Source: Methylobacter sp.
GTDB taxonomy: Bacteria; Pseudomonadota; Gammaproteobacteria; Methylococcales; Methylomonadaceae
Assembly: GCA_028716975.1 (NCBI GenBank)
Contig: JAQUOU010000030.1
Coordinates: 1 to 34,258 of the forward strand
Direction: 5' to 3'
DNA: 34,258 nt
Shown: positions 1 to 7,044 of the stretch, piece by piece
How positions within the stretch are numbered: the stretch's first letter is position 1
Layout of the letters: each line of letters opens with the position of its first letter
Notes under the pieces: model-generated
What the model saw: the letters and a program-made list of their open reading frames with translations, nothing else
The model's database searches: none
Told to the model about the DNA's origin: nothing
Program-made: the position numbers and the translations under genes

Positions 1-529
1 ATGCTTTCGTGTTCGGATTTAAGCCTTTAGTTATCCGGTTGAACAAATCCGTTTCAAACGTGTGTATCGTTGAGCGGATCAATCATTCAAGCCGAACTGA
101 ACCAGGGGGCTCTATGCGGCGATTCTTGAACCAGTGGATAGCGAAGTCCAGCAACGAGTTAAAGGTTGGATCGGACGGCAACATATCGGCCAGAATTACC
201 TTGGTAAACTCAGACCTGTCTTTTTCATTGGCACGACGAATTCCCAAGAAGGAACGAATTTCAGACCGGTCACGAGTACCCGTACGTCCAGTGAATTCGT
301 AGTGATTTAAATGGTCGGCAGAAACCCCTATTTGAGAAGCCAAATAGCCCAAAACCGCTTCTGGGATTTGACGGCAATGTTCGGGATAATAGCCTTCATT
401 TTGGAAATATTTGAGTAACACGACAAAACCCAAACGGCCATGAGGGGTTTTTTTATACAGCAGACTGGATTCTTCACCAGTCAAACGCCAATGGGCATGT
501 AATTCATCTGCTTGCCATTGCCATTTCAC
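1..529 (-). pseudogene. Tn3-family transposase, N-terminal part (DUF4158-like), with in-frame UGA
   Basis: Reading leftward from a GTG at 529, the product opens with the pattern of a Tn3 TnpA N-terminal domain: an HW-rich start, then RLGFVVLLKYFQ near residues 32-43 and a GYLASQIG segment. Full TnpA proteins are near 1000 residues; this frame meets TGA at 83-85 after 148 residues. Beyond the stop the same frame continues with recognisable TnpA sequence (LIRSTIHTFETDLFNRI) to the window edge. The UGA is therefore a nonsense mutation inside the gene, not its natural end. Tn3 TnpA normally cuts and joins the 38-bp ends; one such end lies just upstream at 653-690. The rest of the gene is outside the window, so further lesions cannot be excluded. 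Confidence 0.85.
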
Positions 530-564
530 GATTGAATCCCTTCATACACTGATTTAAATAGTTC

Positions 565-579
565 AATGATACTATCATT
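565..579. promoter_or_regulatory. Perfect 15-bp palindrome in the tnpA leader
   Basis: AATGATACTATCATT is a perfect palindrome (7-bp arms around one base) in an AT-rich stretch 36 bp upstream of the tnpA start. Its position would suit a repressor or resolvase operator, but no regulator can be assigned. It could be chance in AT-rich DNA. Confidence 0.3.
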
Positions 580-652
580 AGATTCATTTAATTGATAGAG
601 CTTTTTAGCAAAAAGTTCTTACGTTTTTGGGGTACAGAAAATTCATTCCCAC

Positions 653-690
653 GAAGATGGCGGTTTTTACAGCTATGTGGTAACTACCCC
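653..690. repeat. 38-bp Tn3-family terminal inverted repeat (type A), outer end at 690
   Basis: Read on the minus strand it begins GGGGTAGTTACCACATAGC and ends CTTC, exactly 38 bp. It matches the repeat at 14036-14073 at 34 of 38 positions. The transposase fragment to the left lies on the inner side, so this is that element's right end. The neighbouring resolvase gene begins at its outer edge. Confidence 0.8.
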
Positions 691-1259
691 TAATAGGTTA
701 CGCCCGTGTATCGACCGATGATCAGCACCTCGACAACCAGCGTTCGTCGCTTCGCGCTGCTGGTTGCCAACGTATCTACGAAGAAAAAATATCCGGAGCC
801 AAACGGGCAAGACCGGAATTAAATAAGTTGCTCGATCATATGCGTGAAGGCGATGTGCTCGTGGCGACCCGTCTGGACAGGCTGGCCCGTGCGACACGGG
901 ATTTGCTGGAGTTGGCGGAGATTCTAAATCGTGCCGGTGTTGGCTTGCGATCACTTGGCGAACCTTGGGCAGATACAACCTCGCCTTCAGGTAAGATGGT
1001 ATTGACTGTTTTTGCTGGGATTGCTGAATTTGAGCGTTCGCTTATTGCTGAACGGACTACTGCTGGTAGACTTGCTGCCAAAAGCAAGGGAATACGATTC
1101 GGGAGGCCGCCAAAACTCAGCGCTGAACAAATAGCACTAGGTCATCGTCTCAGTTCGGAGGGAACTTCTGTACGAGAAGTTGCCCGAATGCTCAACTGCC
1201 ATCATGCTACTTTATACCGTGCAATCGGCACCTATGTCACACCTGCTGACAGCGACTAA
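690..1259 (+). pseudogene. tnpR: Serine resolvase (TnpR), 5' end removed by the adjoining Tn3 end
   Basis: The frame opens inside the last base of the 38-bp repeat and reads LIGYARVSTDDQ, with the catalytic serine codon at 711-713. The resolvase core follows (LVATRLDRLARATRDLLELAE, GKMVLTVFAGIAEFERSLIAERT) and then a C-terminal helix-turn-helix (VREVARMLNCHHATLYR). Length is close to the usual 185-190 residues. The upstream in-frame stop is at 681, and no ATG, GTG or TTG lies before the active serine. The first possible starts (TTG 828, ATG 840) would omit it. The likely cause is insertion of the left-hand Tn3 element into the first codons. Family assignment is firm; loss of function is inferred from the missing start. 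Confidence 0.85.
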
Positions 1260-1280
1260 GGGAAGCCTCAGCTTAATCGA

Positions 1281-1308
1281 TGACATCGGCTTTGACAATC
1301 CGATGTCA
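1281..1308. repeat. 28-bp dyad (res-like), copy 1
   Basis: Two 9-bp arms, TGACATCGG and CCGATGTCA, flank a 10-bp spacer, 22 bp after the resolvase stop. A near copy with the same spacer lies at 17473-17500 on the other strand. The size fits a resolvase binding site, but the position downstream of tnpR is unusual. Confidence 0.5.
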
Positions 1309-1348
1309 CCAACTTAGAAAAATCACAGGCTGATTGACAGTTCCGCTA

Positions 1349-2809
1349 CTAAAGCGTATTTAAAAACGCCACAAGATCAGCTTTTTCTTGTTGGGTAAAT
1401 ATCACGCTAAAACGCTGTTGATAAAAATTGACGACGGCTTTTAAGTCTGGTGCTGAACCATTGTGAAAATAAGGAGCACGAGAAGCAAGATTACGAAGAA
1501 TTGGACCTTTGAATCGGCCAATGTGTTTCCATTTACCACTAATTAGTGCACGACCAGGATCCGTCGTCTGCACTGTCTCTCCTGTAGTCTTGTTCATTAA
1601 GGTGTATAGAGGCATATCGAGAGTACGTCTCGAAGCATCGCTAATACCTATATTGAGGGGTGCTACCACAGAATGGTTACCCGAATTAGGTGTATCGTGA
1701 CAGGTCGTACAAGTACCCATTACCTTCGTTGGATTACCAAATGCAGCCTCGTCATTGATCCCGGAAACGTCTTCGATTGAGATGGATTTAGTATTGAAGA
1801 TTGCTTGCCCTCTGGCTACCGCTGCACGGGCCTGCATAACGGCATTACCGGTCAATTCGTTCCAAGTGTCATAAATATTGAATACAACTTTATCGAAAGG
1901 TAAATGAGTTAGGCTATCGCCAAAGTTGTCATTGATGCCAATATAAAAATTCTGTTTGGCCAGGTTAACAGGACCACCTTTAGCACCGGAAGCATTTAGC
2001 CATCTAGCCCGCCTGTCAAAAACCTGGGCGGTAGTTAGTGCCGTCTCAAAGTTTATAATTGACTCCACCTGGGTGGGCAACAAATCTTCCGCAGCCATCG
2101 CATGTCCAATAGTGGCATCGTTCGCCTGGTGTCCAAGGTCGAAATGTATGGTCTGTCCAGGAAATGTCTCCCTCCCATCAAACATAACCGTACTTAGAAA
2201 TTTCAGATTAGTTGATGGTAACGGCCGTCGAAACAATGACAACTCTTTAGCACTAGCGAAATTGTAGGGATCATCAACTGCGATAAGCTCAAATTCGGCA
2301 TTTTCAGGAATACCTATACCGACACGAATAAGGCCTTTGCTCAACAACATGCTATACGCGGAACGTCGGGCAGCGACGCTAGAAACGTCTAAATCAGGGG
2401 AATTCGAACCATCGTTGGTGCGAAAGATAGGGTCTTTTCCCGCTGTCAGTTTAAACCGTGCTCGAACACCAGCCGGTGTGATAGTCCAGCCTTCTTGGGG
2501 TTGATGACAACTTGCACAACTTCGTCCATTAGTGCCGAGATTTTGAAAGAACTCATTGCCAAGGTCGATAAATCCATTCTTACTATAAGTCGCAGCATAT
2601 CCGGAAGAATTTGGGAACGGAAAATTGTTAGGCAGATTGAATCTCTGGAGTAGGTTGCCAGGATGAAGAAACGGGGGCACGTCTGATGCGGCTATGACTG
2701 ATCCATAACTCAAAGCCAAAGTAATGATCCCTATAAGATATGAATAGCTTTTGTATGGTCTGATTTGAATGGAACTTGTAGTATTTGTATCCAAAAAATA
2801 TCTGTTCAT
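1349..2809 (-). CDS. Secreted di-heme cytochrome c peroxidase/MauG-family protein
   Basis: A 486-residue c-type cytochrome. Residues 22-40 form a signal peptide (LIGIITLALSYGSVIA, cleavage likely after A40). Two CxxCH heme sites are visible: CASCH at 98-102 and CTTCH at 367-371. The C-terminal PYFHNGSAPDLKAVVNFY is typical of bacterial cytochrome c peroxidase/MauG proteins, which act in the periplasm on peroxide or as oxidases. I chose the ATG at 2809 because AAGGTAGG lies just upstream; the longer frame would need a TTG at 2827. Family members are often 320-400 residues, so the spacing between hemes is long here. The substrate is unknown. The 5' leader carries a GEMM-type riboswitch, suggesting control by a cyclic dinucleotide. 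Confidence 0.85.
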   Translation of the reverse strand: MNRYFLDTNTTSSIQIRPYKSYSYLIGIITLALSYGSVIAASDVPPFLHPGNLLQRFNLPNNFPFPNSSGYAATYSKNGFIDLGNEFFQNLGTNGRSCASCHQPQEGWTITPAGVRARFKLTAGKDPIFRTNDGSNSPDLDVSSVAARRSAYSMLLSKGLIRVGIGIPENAEFELIAVDDPYNFASAKELSLFRRPLPSTNLKFLSTVMFDGRETFPGQTIHFDLGHQANDATIGHAMAAEDLLPTQVESIINFETALTTAQVFDRRARWLNASGAKGGPVNLAKQNFYIGINDNFGDSLTHLPFDKVVFNIYDTWNELTGNAVMQARAAVARGQAIFNTKSISIEDVSGINDEAAFGNPTKVMGTCTTCHDTPNSGNHSVVAPLNIGISDASRRTLDMPLYTLMNKTTGETVQTTDPGRALISGKWKHIGRFKGPILRNLASRAPYFHNGSAPDLKAVVNFYQQRFSVIFTQQEKADLVAFLNTL

Positions 2810-2842
2810 GATGCCTACCTTATTCAAAGATAGACCTTAACG

Positions 2843-2918
2843 CAGGTCAAACATCGGCAGTCCGGCTTTCCCTATTGGATCCGTGACTTTCTGTCCCTAC
2901 CTTGCAGTAGGTTTAGTT
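2843..2918 (-). promoter_or_regulatory. GEMM-I (c-di-GMP/cAMP-GMP) riboswitch-like leader
   Basis: On the minus strand, 34-109 bases before the cytochrome start, the RNA reads AAACCTACTGCAAGGTAGG (6-bp stem capped by a GCAA tetraloop). GGGACAGAAAGTCACGG and AGCCGGACTGCCGATG follow. These are the order and near-consensus of GEMM-I: P1b with a GNRA loop, the GGGACGCAAAGCC joining strand, and the tetraloop receptor/P2 strand (AGCCGGGYUGCCG). AAAC and GTTT flanking the motif can close P1. The joining segment differs from consensus (AGAAAGT for GCAAAGC), so ligand choice or activity is uncertain. No expression platform could be defined by eye. Confidence 0.65.
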
Positions 2919-3309
2919 TTATTAGTTTTTATGTTCATTCTTTAATTTTAAGAGTATGAATATATCGAATTATCATTATTTACATAACCAGATGTTAATT
3001 CTGATTAATTAAATGCAATATAAGTCCGATGAGGTAAATAAGATTAAAGTCCAAACATTGAAACTAGCTCAAGTATAGGGATGTTTAAACTTGTTGTCGG
3101 TGAAACCATTCACTACAAAAGTGTGAATTAATACTTTAATGGAAGCAAATAGTAAACAGAGTGGGTTCGGTGTTATACCGCATAAAGTTGAATTAATTAA
3201 CCTCAATTCGAGATAAGAAAAAGCAGGCAGGTTTTTGTAAACTCAGGAAAAATAGGGATTCCAACCTCCCTTTGTCCCTCAAAGACCTGCCCACCCTGAA
3301 CACACACGG
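2919..3309. other. AT-rich intergenic stretch, nothing recognised
   Basis: No convincing frame on either strand. The minus strand near 2930-2960 must hold the promoter of the cytochrome leader, but I could not pick a clear -35/-10 pair. A GGCAGGT...ACCTGCC pair near 3230-3300 is the only dyad noted. Confidence 0.4.
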
Positions 3310-3525
3310 TTATTTTGCGAGGGTGATGACTTTTGTCAGACCGTTATTCTGGAATGGCAAAAAACCGAATAACTCACGGTGAAAAGAAATGCAACCGCCC
3401 GCCTCGCATGAGTTTTAGCGAAATGATAACGCGCTGGGTGTATTCCTCTCCATCCGGTTACCGAACCTTTAAGTGGTTCTATCCACATCTTGTGCAGAAG
3501 CACTGGCGTTCTGCGTTTCCTAAGT
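3310..3525 (+). pseudogene. IS982-family transposase remnant (N-terminal part)
   Basis: Two overlapping frames together give the start of an IS982 transposase. DDFCQTVILEWQK is in one frame; NRITHGEKKCNRPPRMS, then ITRWVYSSPSGYRTFKWFY and HWRSAFPK, are in the next. The switch lies at the A-run of tggcaaaaaacc (about 3356-3366) and needs one extra A. Homology ends at AFPK (about 3522), before any catalytic residue. IS982 transposases are about 290 residues, so roughly 70 remain. No terminal repeat was found. Confidence 0.7.
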
Positions 3526-3715
3526 GTAACGGCTCGCGTTTGAAAATGGTCTGGCTTGCATTTGACGCTGTTTTGGGCTCAAATTAAGTGAAAATGAAAA
3601 TGCAGCTCGGCTCAGATTAAATGCAAATGAGCTTGCAATTATAGGCTCCGGCTCGCATTTCATTTTCGAGAGCTCACTTTAATTGCAAATGAACGTCTGG
3701 CTCCATTGATCAAGA
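3526..3715. repeat. Cluster of short GGCTCGCATTT-type repeats
   Basis: At least five near copies of GGCTCGCATTT (also GGCTTGCATTT, GGCTCAAATTA, GGCTCAGATTA) lie 20-50 bp apart. They are interleaved with inverse-oriented AAATGCAAATGAGC and TTGCAAATGAAC motifs. The block starts where the IS982 remnant stops and ends 30 bp before the MmyB-like gene. No frame covers it. It could be an array of recombinase or regulator binding sites; I know of no exact match. Confidence 0.5.
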
Positions 3716-4120
3716 ATCAGCCACCTAAAAAATCAAAGCCATTTATCTAATCGTTATTTTTTTCCAACGGTGTCAAACAAACCAGTTTGCAATCGGGTTG
3801 CGAAGAAACAATCAATGTTGTTTGTAAATAAATCAGCTCACCCTTTAATGGATGATTAAAATAACGCTCCCCGCCTTCCCGGTTTAGCACGGATTGTTCT
3901 CGCCAATATTGTGAGAACTCTGGACTTCTAGCCAAAAGCTCGTCAATCAGCCCTTGTAAATCTGAATCTTGCGGGCGGCGGTTGTAGTCAGCACGGAATT
4001 CGCCAACCAAGCGTCGAGTACGCTCTGACCAATCGGCTATTAAGCGCTGAGCATTGGGGTTAAGAAACACAAATTGCAGCAAATTGCGATCTGTTGATGC
4101 TTGGCTATTTTTGCCCATTC

Positions 4121-4152
4121 CCTCGAATATGCTGTGCACTGCATATTCGAGG
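4121..4152. repeat. 12-bp inverted arms around an 8-bp spacer at the RIT left junction
   Basis: CCTCGAATATGC and GCATATTCGAGG are exact inverse copies separated by TGTGCACT. One arm lies outside the 36-bp repeat; the other straddles its first seven bases. This is the size of a tyrosine-recombinase core (two arms around a 6-8 bp crossover region). The right junction shows only a partial arm (CCTCGAA). Confidence 0.5.
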
Positions 4153-4181
4153 ATATGTGGAGTCCAGGAATATGCGGAGTA
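4146..4181. repeat. RIT-like terminal inverted repeat, left
   Basis: 36 bp, identical to the reverse complement of 9303-9338. The inner side is to the right. Confidence 0.9.
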
Positions 4182-4358
4182 GAGAGCGGAAGAGCCGACA
4201 AATATAGGGCTTTCAGATTTTCCGCTCAGCATATTCTAATTCCCCCGCAATGAGGCAATCAATTTATCAGGTGCCCGAAACCGCCCCCGTTTAAGGATAA
4301 GTGGAACCGCTGCGCTCATTGCATCCAGCTTTTCTGTCGGATCAGCGCGAAGATATGC

Positions 4359-4390
4359 CTCGGTCGTTTGTATACTCGGTCGTTTGTATA
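4359..4390. repeat. 16-bp tandem duplication in ritC
   Basis: CTCGGTCGTTTGTATA occurs twice in immediate succession (4359-4374, 4375-4390). Sixteen is not a multiple of three, so the duplication shifts the frame one codon before the catalytic tyrosine. Confidence 0.95.
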
Positions 4391-5211
4391 TCTGTATGTC
4401 CCAGCCACAGCGAAACCTTGCGAATATCTCCTGTTGCTTGCAATACCACCATTGCAGCGGTATGTCTTAGGACGTGGGGCGAAATCCGCTTTTGCTTAAG
4501 TGATGGACACTTTTCCGCCGCTACTTCAACATGCTTCGCAAGAATATACTCGAAACCTGATCGAGTCATAGGTTCGTCATGTGCATTGATAAAGAGCTCT
4601 GCTGTAGCCGGTTGGCCACGCACAGCAATCCAAGCACGAAGATCGCTCGTTGTTTGCTTCCAAAGCGGCAGAAGACGCTCACGCCGACCTATGCCGTGAA
4701 TCCGTACGTTTGGTAAAGGATACCACTCCACTGCATTTAGCGGGAGTTGGACAAGTTCGGAAACTCGCAGTCCCGCTGTGAAACATAGGTGTAGCATAGC
4801 CCGGTCACGAATGCCGTAACGGCATTTGAGGTCCGGTGCATTAAGCACAGCTTGCATCTCCTCCAATGACAAATAGTTGATCAACCGCGTGTCTGTCCGT
4901 TTCGCAGGTATGGCCAAGATTCGTCGGCTTTGCTCCAATATTGACGGAGTACGATGCTCCATAAATCGCATAAACGACTTGATTGCCACGAGCCTGGTAT
5001 TGCGGGTGCGCGGGCTGTTACCCCGCTCCGTTTCGAGAAACTGTAAGAAATCCATTACCAAGGAAGCATCGATTTGTTCAAGGGACAATGCCGATGGCGT
5101 AACCCGAAATCGTACGGCGGCAAACTGAAACAGCAGCTTAAAGGCATAAGCGTAACTGTCGCAAGTATGTGCGCTGGCGGCACGTTGCAGCGGTAATCGT
5201 TCTTGTAAAAA

Positions 5212-5312
5212 TGTCGAATCTCATGAATTGTTAAATGGCAACATTTAAAAAAATCAATCTGTTACATAAATTATGAAATTCCTGTTTCGTAAAAAATCTC
5301 ATATTTAAAGGT
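5212..5312. repeat. Mini-transposon left end with dispersed repeats
   Basis: The terminal copy starts TGTCGAATCTCATGAATTG at 5212; a second AATCTCATATTTAAAGG copy ends near 5312 in the same orientation. A looser AAATTATGAAATT lies between them. Dispersed spacing contrasts with the tandem array at the other end. Confidence 0.65.
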
Positions 5313-5497
5313 GAAAACCAGATGAAATATTACAATTAATGAAATCAAGACCGGCAAGTTTCGGCCAATTTGAGACATGTGGACTACTGGAAAACATTGC
5401 TGGCCAGAGACATGTATTAGTTGCGAAGCTGACTGCGATGTTCGCAACAGAGAATAACCCTGGCAAGTGGTAAACAAACCAGGGTTATATTTACAAA

Positions 5498-6640
5498 TTA
5501 CTGCATTTTCTCAAATAGAGCTTTTGCAGTCTGACGGACCAACGCATCTTGATCACCACTCAACGGTGGAAGCTTAATACCATCACGACCATCCATATAC
5601 ATGTTGCCGCCAACGTCGTCATCATAATCAGAGCCGTCTTCATGTATGGCATAGTAGTCATCACGCATCAGATCAGTGTCTAATAATTGCGCTAAGTAAA
5701 TCCAGCTCCAACAACGTTGTAGATCGTCCTGATCGAACTCTTCGATAAGTCGCCGCATTGCTTCGGTATCGCCAGCCTCCGCTGCTTTGGTTAGCCATTC
5801 GTGAATGTCATGTATTCGGCCCAAGCTTTCTGCAATCTCTGCCACTCTAAGGGGATCGTGATTCTCACCATTACTAGATTGCTCAAAAAATGATGGATCA
5901 TCAAAGTGTTCAGCAAGATCAAGAAGCGCATCCTCATTACCTAAGCGGCCAGCCTCTCTAAGATGAAATTCAAATTTCTGAGCGTTATTGATCGATTGAA
6001 CATACTCGTCAGCCCATTCCTTTTCAACACCAATTAATACGCGGCCCTGTTGTTCCTGGGTATACCAATATTCAGAACCAGGTGTTTGATCAGAATCGGG
6101 ATTAGGCATTAGAAAAAGCGCTATGGCGTAATGAGCTTGAGAGTTTCCCTTTTCTGCCGCCAACTCAAGTCCTGCTAGCAATTCCGCCGATAAATCATCC
6201 TGATAATAGTGGTCTTCTGCATCAGATTGAGTAAAGAAAGCATTGTCTTCAATTTCATCGTCGTAATCATCAGCATCCGATTCTGGATACCCATTCTGAT
6301 AAGAAAATTCTCCCCGTAACTTTGATATTAACTCCGGAATATTGACGATACTAAGTCGTTGCTCTGCAATCAATGGTGGTAATTCAGCAAACACGATGTC
6401 AGCCGTTGCGGAGGTATATCCCAATTCCGCGCAACGCTGGCGTAAATCTAAATTGTGCTGCGAGCTGTTTTTTGACGCTTGTTTTCCCTGGAATACAACA
6501 GATTCAGCACAAAGGGCTGCAAATGAGTTGTAGCCAAATGAGGCCGCTAAAAGTTCGTAAATGTGGGTACGTTTGAATTTCTCACCCGATTGGGCTTCGA
6601 GGTGCTGCTGCGCCGAATAGGCAAATTCTTTGATAGTCAT
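5498..6640 (-). CDS. Sel1-like repeat protein with a short N-terminal domain (mini-transposon cargo)
   Basis: A 380-residue soluble protein without signal peptide or membrane segment. GGGGAAG five bases before the ATG supports the start. Residues 1-45 (KFKRTHIYELLAASFGYNSF) resemble the short N-terminal module seen before several domains in proteobacterial proteins annotated as glyoxalase-related. A very acidic linker spans about 118-150 (DADDYDDEIED). Sel1/TPR-type helices follow: AAEKGNSQAHYAIALF near 160, AGRLGNEDALLDLAEHF near 230, AAEAGDTEAMRRLIEEF near 290. Sel1 repeats mediate protein contacts; no catalytic motif is visible. It is the only gene of its element, so a selfish or protective role is possible but unproven. 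Confidence 0.75.
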   Translation of the reverse strand: MTIKEFAYSAQQHLEAQSGEKFKRTHIYELLAASFGYNSFAALCAESVVFQGKQASKNSSQHNLDLRQRCAELGYTSATADIVFAELPPLIAEQRLSIVNIPELISKLRGEFSYQNGYPESDADDYDDEIEDNAFFTQSDAEDHYYQDDLSAELLAGLELAAEKGNSQAHYAIALFLMPNPDSDQTPGSEYWYTQEQQGRVLIGVEKEWADEYVQSINNAQKFEFHLREAGRLGNEDALLDLAEHFDDPSFFEQSSNGENHDPLRVAEIAESLGRIHDIHEWLTKAAEAGDTEAMRRLIEEFDQDDLQRCWSWIYLAQLLDTDLMRDDYYAIHEDGSDYDDDVGGNMYMDGRDGIKLPPLSGDQDALVRQTAKALFEKMQ

Positions 6641-6944
6641 GATTACTTCCCCAACGCCAAGTCGTTAATCGGGTCAGGCGCACACGTTTAATTCCCCGAC
6701 GACGAGGCTATTAAAGAAATAACAATTCAATGACTAAAGAGACAAGGCCTTTTTTACTCGTGTGCAAGTATGGTGGGCAACCTTGGTCCATTCTAACTGC
6801 GTCATTTTCACTGGTCAAATTCGCTTCTCTTTAGACACGTTATCAACGTGAAATGTCTGTAGATTGAAATAGAGAAAACATAGCTGACTTGAATAGATGA
6901 CCGACAACAAGGGGTCGGTAGCTGTAGCGGTCTAGCAATGCCTG
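6641..6944. other. Leader of the Sel1-like gene
   Basis: No frame of note. It must carry the promoter of the cargo gene (read leftward). Around 6820-6920 it holds AT-rich DNA and a GACCGACAACAAGGGGTCGG dyad at 6899-6918, whose role is unknown. Confidence 0.4.
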
Positions 6945-7013
6945 CCGGTTAATAAATTTTGAGATTTCGTACAAGAATTGTGAGATTTATTTAAGAAATT
7001 ATGAGATCTGACA
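6945..7013. repeat. Mini-transposon right end: three tandem 21-bp repeats
   Basis: Reading inward from 7013: TGTCAG, then ATCTCATAATTTCTTAAAT.., ATCTCACAATTCTTGTACG.. and ATCTCAAAATTTATTAACC.. with an exact 21-bp period (starts at 7007, 6986, 6965). Tandem transposase sites on one end only are the known layout of Tn7 right ends. Confidence 0.75.
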
Positions 7014-7044
7014 AAAAAAGCAGTTATGTGTGGGGCAATGGGGA

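Larger units (their letters stand above)
3747..4232 (-). pseudogene. MmyB-type regulator C-terminal domain, HTH half lost
   Basis: Residues from about 39 onward match the ligand-binding domain that follows an XRE helix-turn-helix in MmyB-like regulators. The diagnostic pieces are NLLQFVFLNPNAQRLIADW, RRLVGEFRADYN, ELLARSPEFSQYW, and a YFNHPLKGELIYLQTTL strand pair near the end. Family members are about 260-290 residues with the HTH first; only about 120 native residues remain. The first 38 codons are read from the 36-bp terminal repeat of the RIT-like element and its inner side. The insertion therefore removed the DNA-binding half. The missing part was not found beyond the element's right end (after 9338). 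Confidence 0.75.
5212..7013 (-). mobile_element. 1802-bp mini-transposon with Tn7/Tn5053-type ends and one Sel1-like cargo gene
   Basis: The ends read TGTC inward on both sides. The first 25 bp agree at 20 of 25 positions (TGTCGAATCTCAT versus TGTCAGATCTCAT). A 5-bp AAAAA duplication flanks it (5207-5211, 7014-7018), and collapsing it restores the ritC frame, which fixes the boundaries. The right end has three tandem 21-bp repeats beginning ATCTCA; the left end has one terminal copy and one about 75 bp inward. TGT ends, a 5-bp duplication and tandem repeats of 21-22 bp on one side are features of elements moved by TnsB/TniA-type transposases. No transposase gene is present, so movement would need help in trans. 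The assignment to a named family is inference. Confidence 0.8.

Noticed and set aside
83-85. In-frame UGA in tnpA as a possible selenocysteine or readthrough site.
   Set aside because: Transposases of this family have no such residue and no SECIS-like hairpin is visible; a simple nonsense mutation is more likely.
1281-1308. Rho-independent terminator after the resolvase.
   Set aside because: The dyad has no T-run on either side, and the near-identical copy at 17.5 kb is not after a gene.
3526-3715. CRISPR array.
   Set aside because: Units are too short, unequal in spacing and in both orientations; no cas genes are present.
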